Shown one piece after another: positions 10,927-17,713 of a DNA stretch of 43,405 nt. Source of the stretch: Streptomyces sp. 15-116A (GTDB lineage: Bacteria > Actinomycetota > Actinomycetes > Streptomycetales > Streptomycetaceae); contig NZ_JAOCQE010000025.1 in the NCBI RefSeq assembly GCF_025290915.1, positions 1 to 43,405 of the forward strand, in the 5' to 3' direction. The notes under the pieces were generated by a model. That model was not told the origin of the DNA, did no database searches, and saw only the letters and a list, made by a program, of their open reading frames with translations. The position numbers were made by a program, and so were the translations under genes. Every line of letters starts with the position of its first letter. Positions within the stretch are counted from its first letter, which is position 1.

Positions 10927-11955
10927 ATGAGCGTGCGCGTGGGCATCAACGGCTTCGGCCGCATCGGACGCAACTACCTGCGCTGCGTGCTGCAGCGCGC
11001 GGAGACCGAGGCCGGTACGGCCGTCGAGGTCGTGGCGGTCAACGACCTCACCTCGCCGGCCGCGCTGGCCCATCTGCTGGCCTACGACTCGACGTACGGC
11101 CGCATCGGCCGCACCGTCGAGCACGACGACACCTCGATCACCGTGGACGGGCACCGCATCGCGGTGACCGCCGAACGTGACCCGGCCGCCTTGGACTGGG
11201 CCGGCCTCGGCGTCGACATCGTCATCGAGTCCACCGGCCGCTTCCGCACACGCGAGCAGGCCGGCCTGCACCTGAAGGGCGGTGCCCGCAAGGTGCTGCT
11301 GTCCGTGCCGGGCAAGGGCGTCGACGCCACCGTCGTGATGGGCATCAACGAGGACACCTACAACCCGGAGAGTGACCACGTCATCTCCAACGCCTCCTGC
11401 ACCACCAACTGCGTGGCCCCGATGGTGAAGGTCCTCGATGACCGCTTCGGCCTCGTCAAGGGGCTGATGACCACCATCCACGGCTACACCAACGACCAGG
11501 TCGTCCTCGACGGCCCGCACAAGGACCTGCGGCGCGGCCGCAGCGCCGCCGTCAACATCATCCCCACCAGCACCGGCGCTGCCCGCGCCGTCGGCCTGGT
11601 CCTGCCGGAGCTGGCCGGCACCCTCGACGGCATCGCCGTACGCGTCCCGGTCGAGGACGGCTCGCTCACCGACCTGAGCGTGGTCCTCGACCGGCCGGCG
11701 ACCGCCGAGGACGTCAACGCCGCGTTCCGGGAGGCCGCCGACGGGCCGCTGAAGGGCATCCTGCGCGTGTCCGACGCCCCGATCGTCTCCCGCGACGTCG
11801 TCGGCGACCCGGCATCCTGCGTCCTGGACGCCCCGCTGACCCAGGCGCACGGCGACCTGGTGAAGGTGTTCGGCTGGTACGACAACGAGTGGGGCTACAC
11901 CAACCGGCTGGTCGACCTCACGGAGTACGTGGCCGACACGCTGCCTCGCAACTGA
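10927..11955 (+). CDS. gap: Glyceraldehyde-3-phosphate dehydrogenase, type I
   Basis: Oxidises glyceraldehyde 3-phosphate to 1,3-bisphosphoglycerate with NAD and phosphate in the cytosol. The 342-residue protein begins with the Rossmann motif VGINGFGRIGRNYLR and has the catalytic Cys158 in SNASCTTNCVAP, the TTIHGYTNDQ segment, and the closing WYDNEWGYTNRLVDL. The ATG at 10927 is chosen because GGGAGGACG lies about 8-14 bases upstream and the Rossmann motif starts at once; the frame is open 37 codons farther upstream but without family similarity. Its place beside the response regulator, with its own box, suggests a hypoxia-specific paralogue rather than the housekeeping gene, which in streptomycetes usually sits with pgk and tpi. 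Confidence 0.95.
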   Translation: MSVRVGINGFGRIGRNYLRCVLQRAETEAGTAVEVVAVNDLTSPAALAHLLAYDSTYGRIGRTVEHDDTSITVDGHRIAVTAERDPAALDWAGLGVDIVIESTGRFRTREQAGLHLKGGARKVLLSVPGKGVDATVVMGINEDTYNPESDHVISNASCTTNCVAPMVKVLDDRFGLVKGLMTTIHGYTNDQVVLDGPHKDLRRGRSAAVNIIPTSTGAARAVGLVLPELAGTLDGIAVRVPVEDGSLTDLSVVLDRPATAEDVNAAFREAADGPLKGILRVSDAPIVSRDVVGDPASCVLDAPLTQAHGDLVKVFGWYDNEWGYTNRLVDLTEYVADTLPRN

Positions 11956-12513
11956 CCGAGTGGTCCGGGGGCCGAGCGCTCTCACCTGGCGGGCCGGTAT
12001 TGCACGACGCGCCAGGCCGCGCCGGCCTCCCCCGCATCCGTGGCATTTCGCCAGGTCTCGGCGTCGGCCCGGATCTCGTCGATCCGCAGGAGGTGCCGAC
12101 TCTCTGGGGCCTGGCGGATGCTCCACGGGCTGCCGCCCGGCGCGGGCGCCGTTCCGCCGGGGACGGTGAGCCCCTCGCGGTGGCCGATCCCGGCACCCGA
12201 GCCTCATCCAATGATCGCTGCGGGACCACGGGGGTGAGAGGGACGAGCGGCCCCGGACCGGGGACGATGAGGGCCTGGCGCGTCGCGGTCGCGGTCTGTC
12301 GTGCTGCTGGGCGTGTCGTCGGCATCCACGTCCGCGCCGGCGTCCACGATTTCGGGAGACGCCCGGTGCCCCTCGGGCGGACACTGGAACTGGCTCGTCG
12401 GGCGCGGACTGATCGCGGTGGTGACCGTGGTGCCGGACCGTCCACCATGTGGCTCATCGGGGTACACGCCGAGGCAGACCCCGCGGTGTGTCCGCGACAG
12501 TGAGGAGGATTCC
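11956..12513. other. Long gap upstream of Acg gene 2
   Basis: A stretch of 558 bases with no recognisable gene. It holds one DevR-like box at 12240-12253. An open frame at 12267-12503 (78 residues, start ATG, containing RVVGIHVRAG) ends 10 bases before the next gene's ATG. It lacks a clear ribosome site and I do not recognise it, so I do not call it as a gene. Confidence 0.4.
12240..12253. promoter_or_regulatory. Candidate DevR/OsdR-type box upstream of Acg gene 2
   Basis: GGGACGAGCGGCCC fits the GGGAC-N4-GGCCC layout. It lies 260 bp before the Acg start at 12514, much farther than usual, so either the leader is long or an unannotated short frame follows it. Confidence 0.4.
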
Positions 12514-13509
12514 ATGGCTTCGCGGCAGCTTGATGATGAGAAGACCGTGACGGGGCTGGTGGCCGATGCCGCTGCGGCACCGTCCATGCACAACGCGCAG
12601 CCATGGCGCTTCCGCTACCTGACCGGCGAGCGTGTCCTTCTGCTGCGCGCTGATCCCGAGCGGGCCATGCCCCGGTCCGACCCCGACAACCGCGCCCTGC
12701 ACATCGGCTGCGGGGCGGCCGTGTTCAACCTGCGTGTCGCCGCCGCGCACGTGGATCTCGTCCCGGAGGTCCGGCTGCTGCCCGAGCCGCAGGACCCCCT
12801 GCTGCTCGCTGCCGTCCATCTGGCCGACGAGGCTGGGCGCCAGCGGGACGAGGACCTGGCGCGGCTGCACCCGGCGATCCGCGAGCGGCACACCAGCCGC
12901 CATCCCTTCGCCGAGAAGGAGGTCCCCGAGGACGTGCGGGCCACCCTTCAGGACGCGGCCGAACGGGAGGGGGCCGTGCTGCTCTTCCCGGGAGCCTGGC
13001 ACGCCGAGACCGTGCTCGACCTGATCCACGACGCCGAGAGCCGGGACACCCTGGATGCGGAGGCGAGCGAGGACCTGGTCCGCTGGACCCGGCTCGGGCC
13101 GGAGGCGGACACGGCCGTCGACGGCGTCCCCGAATACGCGTTCGGCCCGCGCAAGCGCGACGGCAAGGCCCCGGTGCGCGACTTCGCCGGACGGCGGCCG
13201 GTCGCGGACCGCGGCACCACCACGTTCGAGCACACCCCGCACCTGGCCCTGCTGAGCACTCCCGGGGACGGACCGGCCGACTGGCTGCGCGCAGGCCAGG
13301 CCCTGGAGCGCGTCCTGCTGGAAGCGACCCTCGCCGACCTCGCCACCTCCCTGACGTCCCACGCCCTGGAGGACCGCGCGCTGCGGCTGCTGGCCCGCGA
13401 CCCCGCGTCGGGCACGGGACAGGTGCAGATGGTGCTGCGCCTGGGGTACGGCCCGAAGGGTCCGGCCACGCCCCGCCGCCCGGTACGGGACGTGCTGGAG
13501 ATCGTGTAA
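12514..13509 (+). CDS. Acg-family nitroreductase-like protein, copy 2
   Basis: A 331-residue relative of the protein at 1533, with the same signatures in the same order: SMHNAQPWRF near residue 28, RERHTSRHPFAEKEVPEDV near 125, VPEYAFGPRKRDGKAPVRDF near 207, DWLRAGQALERVLL near 255, and the tail LRLGYGPKGPATPRRP. The ATG at 12514 follows GAGGAGGA with a 5-base gap. Members of the Acg (Rv2032-like) family have the nitroreductase fold, probably bind FMN, and are typically induced by the DevR regulator under low oxygen or NO; the reaction is uncertain. A broken Rv1733c-like gene, another dormancy-regulon family, follows on the opposite strand. Confidence 0.85.
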   Translation: MASRQLDDEKTVTGLVADAAAAPSMHNAQPWRFRYLTGERVLLLRADPERAMPRSDPDNRALHIGCGAAVFNLRVAAAHVDLVPEVRLLPEPQDPLLLAAVHLADEAGRQRDEDLARLHPAIRERHTSRHPFAEKEVPEDVRATLQDAAEREGAVLLFPGAWHAETVLDLIHDAESRDTLDAEASEDLVRWTRLGPEADTAVDGVPEYAFGPRKRDGKAPVRDFAGRRPVADRGTTTFEHTPHLALLSTPGDGPADWLRAGQALERVLLEATLADLATSLTSHALEDRALRLLARDPASGTGQVQMVLRLGYGPKGPATPRRPVRDVLEIV

Positions 13510-13541
13510 GCAGCCGTCCCCCGGGCTACCCGGCGGCGTGC

Positions 13542-13733
13542 TTACGCGGGCCGGTGGCCTCGGCGGGCGTTGAACTCTTCCCAGGCCCGGTCCCACTGCG
13601 CCCTGCGACGCGCATCCAGCCGTACCCGGACGGCCCACCAGACGCCTGCCACCAGGACGCACACGCCTGCCCCGGCGGCCGCTCCGAGGGCGGCTCCCTG
13701 GGCGCGGGCCTGGACGGCCGACGACGTCGACGG
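13542..13733 (-). pseudogene. C-terminal remnant of an Rv1733c-like membrane protein
   Basis: The minus strand from 13733 to the TAA at 13542-13544 reads as an Ala/Gly-rich membrane helix (ALGAAAGAGVCVLVAGVWWA) followed by RVRLDARRRAQWDRAWEEF. This helix-then-basic tail ending in RRxxWDxxW is the C-terminus of actinomycete Rv1733c-family proteins. The frame is closed by an in-frame TGA at 13734-13736, so the N-terminal helix and outer domain are gone or out of frame. Upstream in another frame are residues such as VVVVGGDVRLGVTVDVV that could be further remains. Rv1733c is a DosR-regulon gene. The assignment rests on about 60 residues and my memory of the family. Confidence 0.5.
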
Positions 13734-13778
13734 TCACGCCCAGGCGCACGTCCCCGCCGACGACGACCACACGGGCCG

Positions 13779-14012
13779 ATGGCCATGCTGTGGCGGACCG
13801 TGCTGTCCGCACTCCAGGACCCCGCCGCCCCCGCCCGCGAGGAGACCATCGCCCGCGGCGCCGCCGCGCTCGCCCTCAAGCGGACCCCCGAGGCCACCAT
13901 CGACGACGCGCTGGAGAACGGGCTGTACGAGTTCGGCGTCGTTATCGAGCCGCCGACTGCGGCGGCCGCGCTCGCCGCGCAGCGGGTGACCGAGTCCGCA
14001 CAGGAATGTTGA
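13779..14012 (+). CDS. Short open frame of unknown function
   Basis: Seventy-seven codons beginning MAMLWRTVLSALQDPAAPAR and containing KRTPEATIDDALENGLYEFG. Codon use resembles that of real genes here and the predicted product is mostly helical, but there is no ribosome site before the ATG pair at 13779/13785 and I recognise no family. It follows a gene remnant in a disturbed stretch (13510-14106), so it may itself be the tail of a lost gene. Confidence 0.3.
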   Translation: MAMLWRTVLSALQDPAAPAREETIARGAAALALKRTPEATIDDALENGLYEFGVVIEPPTAAAALAAQRVTESAQEC

Positions 14013-14106
14013 ACCGGCGACGACCACCGGCTCCCTCCCGGTCACACCCCCCGCTGCTGCCGGACCGAACGGCCACGGTTGGGCCCCGCCCGGTCCGGCA
14101 GCCGCC

Positions 14107-14682
14107 TCACATGTCGCCGTCGATCTCTGGGCGCAGGCTGTAGGTGTTGGTGAAGGATCCGACGGACACGCAGCCGGCGCGGTCGTTGAGGTTCAGGGTC
14201 TGCTCGGTGATGCCCCACTTCTTGTCCTTGGTCCAGCGGCCGTTCTTGTAGAAGTAGCCGTACCGCTTCGCCCGGCCGTTGTGACCCCGAAGGACGTTGT
14301 ACGCCTCGTTGCGCCGGAAGGAGATGGCTTCGGCTTCCCGGTCTCCCTCGAAGCCGCACTGGTAGTCGGGGAACAGGTAGGCGGTGTCCGAGCCGGTGCC
14401 CGGGGCCTTCAGGTAAGCCGAGGTGGGCTGGTTCGCGGCGGCGTGGCCGCGCAGGGAGTAGTCGGTACGCGCCTGGGTGAGGGGGAAGACCCAGATCCGG
14501 GCCGTCTCGTTGTTGTTGAGATCGTTGTGCTCGTACAGGCACAGGCTCCTGTCCGGGCAGGCGTCCGACCCCTTCCCGATGAGTTCCTGTACCTGCGGGG
14601 CAGGCTCGCTGCCCTGCGCGATGCCTGGCAGTGCCAGCGCGAGAGTAGCGGCAGCGACGGCGGTGGCCATGATCCTCTTCAT
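14107..14682 (-). CDS. Secreted protein, possibly peptidase inhibitor family I36-like
   Basis: A 191-residue protein with a clear Sec signal peptide: MKRI, a hydrophobic stretch (ATAVAAATLALALPG), and likely cleavage near residue 24 after IAQG. The mature part has CPDRSLCLYEHNDLNNNE near residues 42-60, which resembles the CLYEHxxFxG motif of the I36 (Streptomyces metalloproteinase inhibitor-like, beta-gamma crystallin) family, and further cysteines in DYQCGFEG and RAGCVSVGS that could form disulfides. The ribosome site before the ATG is weak (AAGCGG). It diverges from the gene at 14806 and seems unrelated to the oxygen theme. The family name is tentative; secretion is well supported. Confidence 0.65.
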   Translation of the reverse strand: MKRIMATAVAAATLALALPGIAQGSEPAPQVQELIGKGSDACPDRSLCLYEHNDLNNNETARIWVFPLTQARTDYSLRGHAAANQPTSAYLKAPGTGSDTAYLFPDYQCGFEGDREAEAISFRRNEAYNVLRGHNGRAKRYGYFYKNGRWTKDKKWGITEQTLNLNDRAGCVSVGSFTNTYSLRPEIDGDM

Positions 14683-14770
14683 GATCCGCTTAACGCCACA
14701 ACCCCTCGCGTGGTCACCGTGCAGCCCGGGAAGCCCGGCATGCGAGTGCGCACCTCACTTCGTGCGACCG

Positions 14771-14802
14771 CTGCCACTGCAAGTGGCAGAACGACTGACG
14801 TT
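14771..14802. promoter_or_regulatory. Paired inverted repeats before the gene at 14806
   Basis: CTGCCACT-GCA-AGTGGCAG (14771-14789) is a perfect 8-bp inverted repeat. It runs directly into AGAACG-ACTGA-CGTTCT, a second 6-bp repeat. Both lie just upstream of the GTG at 14806, so they may be a repressor operator or a hairpin in the leader. The 7-base gap between GAAC and GTTC is too long for the actinomycete LexA box (4 bases). Confidence 0.4.
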
Positions 14803-14805
14803 CTT

Positions 14806-15369
14806 GTGGCAGACGACATGGACTTCCTGGGCACCGAGCCACTGACTGCGGCCATCGCCTCACTGGAGCGTGGTCTGGCGGGCAGGCCCGCGGGGGAAGT
14901 CGGTGACCTGGCCGCAGCCCGGGGCATCAGTCCGGAGCTGATGGTGGCGGCCCTGACCGTTCGTGACAGCCTCGGCCGGCTGAACGACCTCAACGACCCG
15001 AACCGGCCGTTCGACCTGGAGACGGACCGGCGGGTGGCCGAGTTCAAGCTCGCGCGATGGCGCGGCGCCGACGCCACACGCAAACGGCAGACGTTCAAGG
15101 ACCTGGTCCTGCTTGCCGCCGACCGCACGGGCCGCCGCGCCGAGCTGTTCGTCGTCGGGCCCGAGCCCGGCCGTTTCCTGCGCACCTCACGCGCGACAGC
15201 GGCCTGGGCGCTGAACCGCACCCCGCACGCGCGCCGCGTGTTCGAGGAGTCCTTCGGCTCCCTGGACGTTTCCGTCGCGCAGTTCACGGCGCGCCACGCC
15301 GGCCATGTCCGGGTCACTGACCTGTGTGAGGTGCTGCCGCCCACGGTGGCAGCGGCGCTGGTGCGCTGA
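14806..15369 (+). CDS. Protein of unknown function
   Basis: I do not recognise this family. The predicted product is 187 residues from the GTG at 14806 (or 183 from the ATG at 14818, MDFLGTEPL). It is soluble, without signal peptide or membrane helix. An N-terminal helical half contains LERGLAGRPAGEVGDLAAAR; a basic middle part reads RWRGADATRKRQTFKDLVLL; the C-terminal half has alternating hydrophobic residues (AELFVVGPEPGRFL) and ends VLPPTVAAALVR. The frame is open for a long way upstream, but that part overlaps the secreted-protein gene on the other strand, so the shorter form is preferred. Neither candidate start has a good ribosome site. It converges on the cupin gene. Confidence 0.6.
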   Translation: MADDMDFLGTEPLTAAIASLERGLAGRPAGEVGDLAAARGISPELMVAALTVRDSLGRLNDLNDPNRPFDLETDRRVAEFKLARWRGADATRKRQTFKDLVLLAADRTGRRAELFVVGPEPGRFLRTSRATAAWALNRTPHARRVFEESFGSLDVSVAQFTARHAGHVRVTDLCEVLPPTVAAALVR

Positions 15370-15397
15370 ACAGGCAGGGCGCCCGGCCGCGTGTCGG

Positions 15398-15748
15398 TCA
15401 TGCTGCGGATGGCGCTCCGGATCCGGACGGCTCCGCGGCGGGCAGCATGGTCAGCAGCATGACGCTGGGCTCGGTGGCGCGCACGCTGTGCGGCAGCCGT
15501 GCGGGCAGATGGATCCAGCTGCCCGGCGTCGCCTCGGTCTTCTCCTCGCCCAGGACGAGGTTGAGGCGGCCGGAGACGACCTGGATGACCACGGGCAGGG
15601 CGGAGGTGTGCTCGGTCAGTTCCTGGCCGGCGGCGAAGGCGAAGCCGACCACGCGCAGGCGGTCGTCGCGGTACAGGACCCGGCTGAGGGTGCCGTCCTC
15701 AGGTACGGCCAGTTCGGTGGCCAGGTTGGTGATCACGGTGGCGGGCAT
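15398..15748 (-). CDS. Small cupin-domain protein
   Basis: A 116-residue single-domain cupin, cytosolic. The beta-barrel motifs are visible: AAGQELTEHTSALPVVIQVV (motif 1, residues about 39-58, with one His and Glu as likely metal ligands) and GSWIHLPARLPHSVRA (motif 2, with a His). Function cannot be read from the fold; small cupins may be sensors, isomerases or dioxygenases. GAGGAGG lies 6 bases before the ATG. The methyltransferase gene ends only 11 bases upstream, so the two form an operon, probably read from the promoter with the candidate iron box at 16648. Confidence 0.85.
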   Translation of the reverse strand: MPATVITNLATELAVPEDGTLSRVLYRDDRLRVVGFAFAAGQELTEHTSALPVVIQVVSGRLNLVLGEEKTEATPGSWIHLPARLPHSVRATEPSVMLLTMLPAAEPSGSGAPSAA

Positions 15749-15759
15749 GGGGTGCCTCC

Positions 15760-16611
15760 TCAGGGCTGGGACGGGGCGGGGGTCGGGACGGCGATCAGGC
15801 TGATCGCGCCAAGGTGGGCGCTGTGGCGTCGGAAGACGCGGCGCATGTGCACCACACGGCGCAGGGCGGCCGGGTCCCGCAGCGCCCGGACGGCGATGCG
15901 CAGCGCGGGGATCAGCCCTTCGTCGTCGACGAGCCGGCGCGGTTCGAGCAGCGCCATCGGTGCGGTCTTCTGGGCGGTGACGGTGAAGCCCTCGTCGGCG
16001 AGAAGTTCACTCCAGCCGGTGGGGGTCAGGGGGCGGGCGCCGACGTGGATGGCGTCCCGCAGGTCTGCGGTGATCCGCTCGGCGAGGGCCGGGGCGAGGC
16101 CGTCGGGCAGCAGGCACAGTTCGTGGATGGCGTAGCGGCCGGTGGAGTCGTCGAGCAGGCGGCGTGCTTCCCGTACGACGCGTCGCTTGGCCGGTTCGGG
16201 TTGCATCGTCAGCATCGCCTCGCCGTACACGACGGTGGCGCCGCCGTCCGGCAGCCCGGTGGCCGCGGCGTCCGACCGTACGGCGCGTACCTCGGTGGGG
16301 CCGGGGCCGGTGAGCGTGCTCAGCGTGGCCACGGCGGCCGGGTCGCGGTCGACGGCGGTGTAGGTGGCCGGGCGGCGGGCGAGGGTCAGCCGACCGGTGG
16401 CTCCCAGGCCGGCGGCCAGCTCCACCACGCGGTCTTCCGGGTCCACCGCCAGAGCGTCCAGCATCCACCGGGTCAGCTCTACACCGCCGGGGCGCAGGAC
16501 GCGCTTGCCCAGGCGCGCCAGCAGCCAGTGGCCGGGCATACGGGCGGCGTCCAGTCCGTCGCCGGGAAGGGAGATGTTCTGCTGCAGGGCCGGAGGGTCC
16601 GTCGATGCCAT
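15760..16611 (-). CDS. Class I SAM-dependent methyltransferase
   Basis: A 283-residue cytosolic protein with the Rossmann-like methyltransferase fold: motif I VVELAAGLGATGRLTLARR near residue 62, then TAVDRDPAAVATL with the acidic residue that would bind the SAM ribose, and GEAMLTMQ in the motif IV position. The C-terminal third (TGWSELLADEGFTVTAQKT) is typical of methyltransferase-11-type domains. The substrate is unknown. The ribosome site before the ATG at 16611 is weak (GCGAGG). It leads an operon with the cupin gene. Two possible control sites lie upstream: an iron-box-like sequence at 16648-16666 and a DevR-like box at 16685-16698, 74 bp before the start. Confidence 0.85.
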   Translation of the reverse strand: MASTDPPALQQNISLPGDGLDAARMPGHWLLARLGKRVLRPGGVELTRWMLDALAVDPEDRVVELAAGLGATGRLTLARRPATYTAVDRDPAAVATLSTLTGPGPTEVRAVRSDAAATGLPDGGATVVYGEAMLTMQPEPAKRRVVREARRLLDDSTGRYAIHELCLLPDGLAPALAERITADLRDAIHVGARPLTPTGWSELLADEGFTVTAQKTAPMALLEPRRLVDDEGLIPALRIAVRALRDPAALRRVVHMRRVFRRHSAHLGAISLIAVPTPAPSQP

Positions 16612-16647
16612 GGTCGTACCTCGCTCTCTGCCTGAGTCCGTGCTACT

Positions 16648-16666
16648 TAGGTGAACCTAACTTGGA
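16648..16666. promoter_or_regulatory. Candidate iron box (DmdR1/IdeR type)
   Basis: TTAGGTGAACCTAACTTGG contains the perfect 14-base palindrome TTAGGT-GA-ACCTAA. It matches 13 of 19 positions of the DtxR/IdeR/DmdR consensus as I recall it (TTAGGTTAGGCTAACCTAA). It is a rare AT-rich island in this window and lies about 37 bp before the methyltransferase start, where an iron repressor would block RNA polymerase. Confidence 0.5.
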
Positions 16667-16684
16667 GTGATGGTGGGGTGCGGG

Positions 16685-16698
16685 GGGCCGAACGTCCC
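16685..16698. promoter_or_regulatory. Candidate DevR/OsdR-type box upstream of the methyltransferase
   Basis: GGGCCGAACGTCCC is identical to the site before gap (10819-10832). It lies 74 bp before the methyltransferase start, just beyond the candidate iron box. Confidence 0.45.
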
Positions 16699-16755
16699 GG
16701 ATTTCAGGGTCCAGTGGGTCAGTTCAGCCATGGCGGGAGGACTCCGCGACGCCTC

Positions 16756-16836
16756 CTACTCGTCGTGGAACAGGTCCGTGCTGAGGCAGCGATCTCCGGT
16801 GTCGGGCAGGACCACGACGATCAGGGCGCCCTTGTG
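16756..16836 (-). pseudogene. Tail of a lost cysteine synthase gene
   Basis: Directly after the TAG of the small gene at 16837, and in the same frame, the minus strand reads HKGALIVVVLPDTGDRCLST and DLFHDE before a second stop. VVVLPDTGERYLST is the hallmark C-terminus of cysteine synthase (CysK/CysM). Only 26 residues remain and there is no separate start, so this is a scar of a deletion or recombination that joined the two genes. Confidence 0.65.
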
Positions 16837-17028
16837 CTATGCGGCCCCGGGGCTGTGGTCGGCCTCATCGGCCCACCGGGCGGCGAGTTCTCCGGCGCGC
16901 CGGGCTGCGTCGGCCACCGCGTCCGGCCCGCCGCCTGCGAGGGCGAGGAGCAGGGCCCGGTCGACTTCGAGGTCGACACCCAGGTCGGCCTGTACCGCAG
17001 CCGTCCATTCCCTCAGTACGTCGTCCAT
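16837..17028 (-). CDS. Small DUF6457-like protein
   Basis: Sixty-three residues beginning MDDVLREWTAAVQADLGVDL, continuing EVDRALLLALAGGGPDAVAD, and ending with an Ala-rich helix. This resembles the small DUF6457 domain, which in actinomycetes occurs alone or fused to MobA-type molybdenum-cofactor nucleotidyltransferases and has no known activity. A molybdenum link would fit, because it is the last gene after narGHJI, whose NarG needs the molybdopterin-guanine cofactor. The ATG at 17028 has AAGAAGGG 6 bases upstream. The start is 49 bp after the VKOR gene. Its C-terminus is adjacent to the cysteine synthase scar, so the original tail may have been replaced. Confidence 0.6.
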   Translation of the reverse strand: MDDVLREWTAAVQADLGVDLEVDRALLLALAGGGPDAVADAARRAGELAARWADEADHSPGAA

Positions 17029-17077
17029 GATCACCCTTCTTGGTCCGTGAGGGGGTGGTGCGCAGTGCCGTGGTCGG

Positions 17078-17713
17078 TCACAGGAGGCTGCTCCAGTAGG
17101 ACCAGAAGCGGGTGAGCACGAGCAGGGTGATCACTCCGTACCAGGCGCCGAGGAGCATCCAGTGCGTGTCGCGGACGATGTCCAGGACACCCCGGGGCAC
17201 CGGGACGATCCCCCGTTCCAGGCAGTGCAGGGTGACGTACCAGAACAGGGCGATGGTGACGACCCAGACGACGGCACAGTAGGGGCAGAGCTTGTTGAGT
17301 TCGTACAGCGACTGCGCGATCAGCCAGTGCGCGAACACCACTCCCACCAGCGCCCCGGCGTCCAGCGCGAGCCACAGCCGGCGGTGCAGACGCGCGCCGG
17401 AGAGCACGGCGACGCCCAGGGCGGTCACGGCGGCGAAGGCGCCCAGTCCGAGCAGCATGTTGGGGAAGCCGAGCAGGCTCCCTTGCGGGCTGGACATGAC
17501 GCTGCCGCAGCTCACGACGGGGCTGATGTTGCAGGGCGGCTGGTAGGCGGGATCCTGCAGCAGCCGCCAGTCGTCCACGGTGAGCTGGAAGGAGGCGAGC
17601 CAGCCGACGGCGCCGGCGAGGACCATCACCCATCCCGTGCGGCGGCTGCCGCCGACTGTGGGCCGGCGCCGGACGATCGTCGCGTCCGGCGCCGGCATGG
17701 GGACGTGGCTCAT
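17078..17713 (-). CDS. Vitamin K epoxide reductase (VKOR) family membrane protein
   Basis: A 211-residue membrane protein of the VKOR/DsbB-like family, which reoxidises a thioredoxin-like partner and passes electrons to quinone. The family's two cysteine pairs are present: C61 and C69 in PPCNISPVVSCGSVMSSP, and the quinone-proximal CXXC at C143-C146 in LNKLCPYCAVVW. About five hydrophobic segments are visible (30-45, 84-105, 117-135, 147-165, 190-205). The ATG overlaps the narI stop (ATGA), so the gene belongs to the nar operon. Its link to nitrate reductase is unusual; it might tie periplasmic disulfide formation to the menaquinone pool that NarI oxidises. Confidence 0.88.
   Translation of the reverse strand: MSHVPMPAPDATIVRRRPTVGGSRRTGWVMVLAGAVGWLASFQLTVDDWRLLQDPAYQPPCNISPVVSCGSVMSSPQGSLLGFPNMLLGLGAFAAVTALGVAVLSGARLHRRLWLALDAGALVGVVFAHWLIAQSLYELNKLCPYCAVVWVVTIALFWYVTLHCLERGIVPVPRGVLDIVRDTHWMLLGAWYGVITLLVLTRFWSYWSSLL

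Noticed and set aside
14786..14802. Possible LexA/SOS box (GAAC...GTTC)
   Set aside because: The gap of seven bases is too long for the actinomycete LexA site, which has four.
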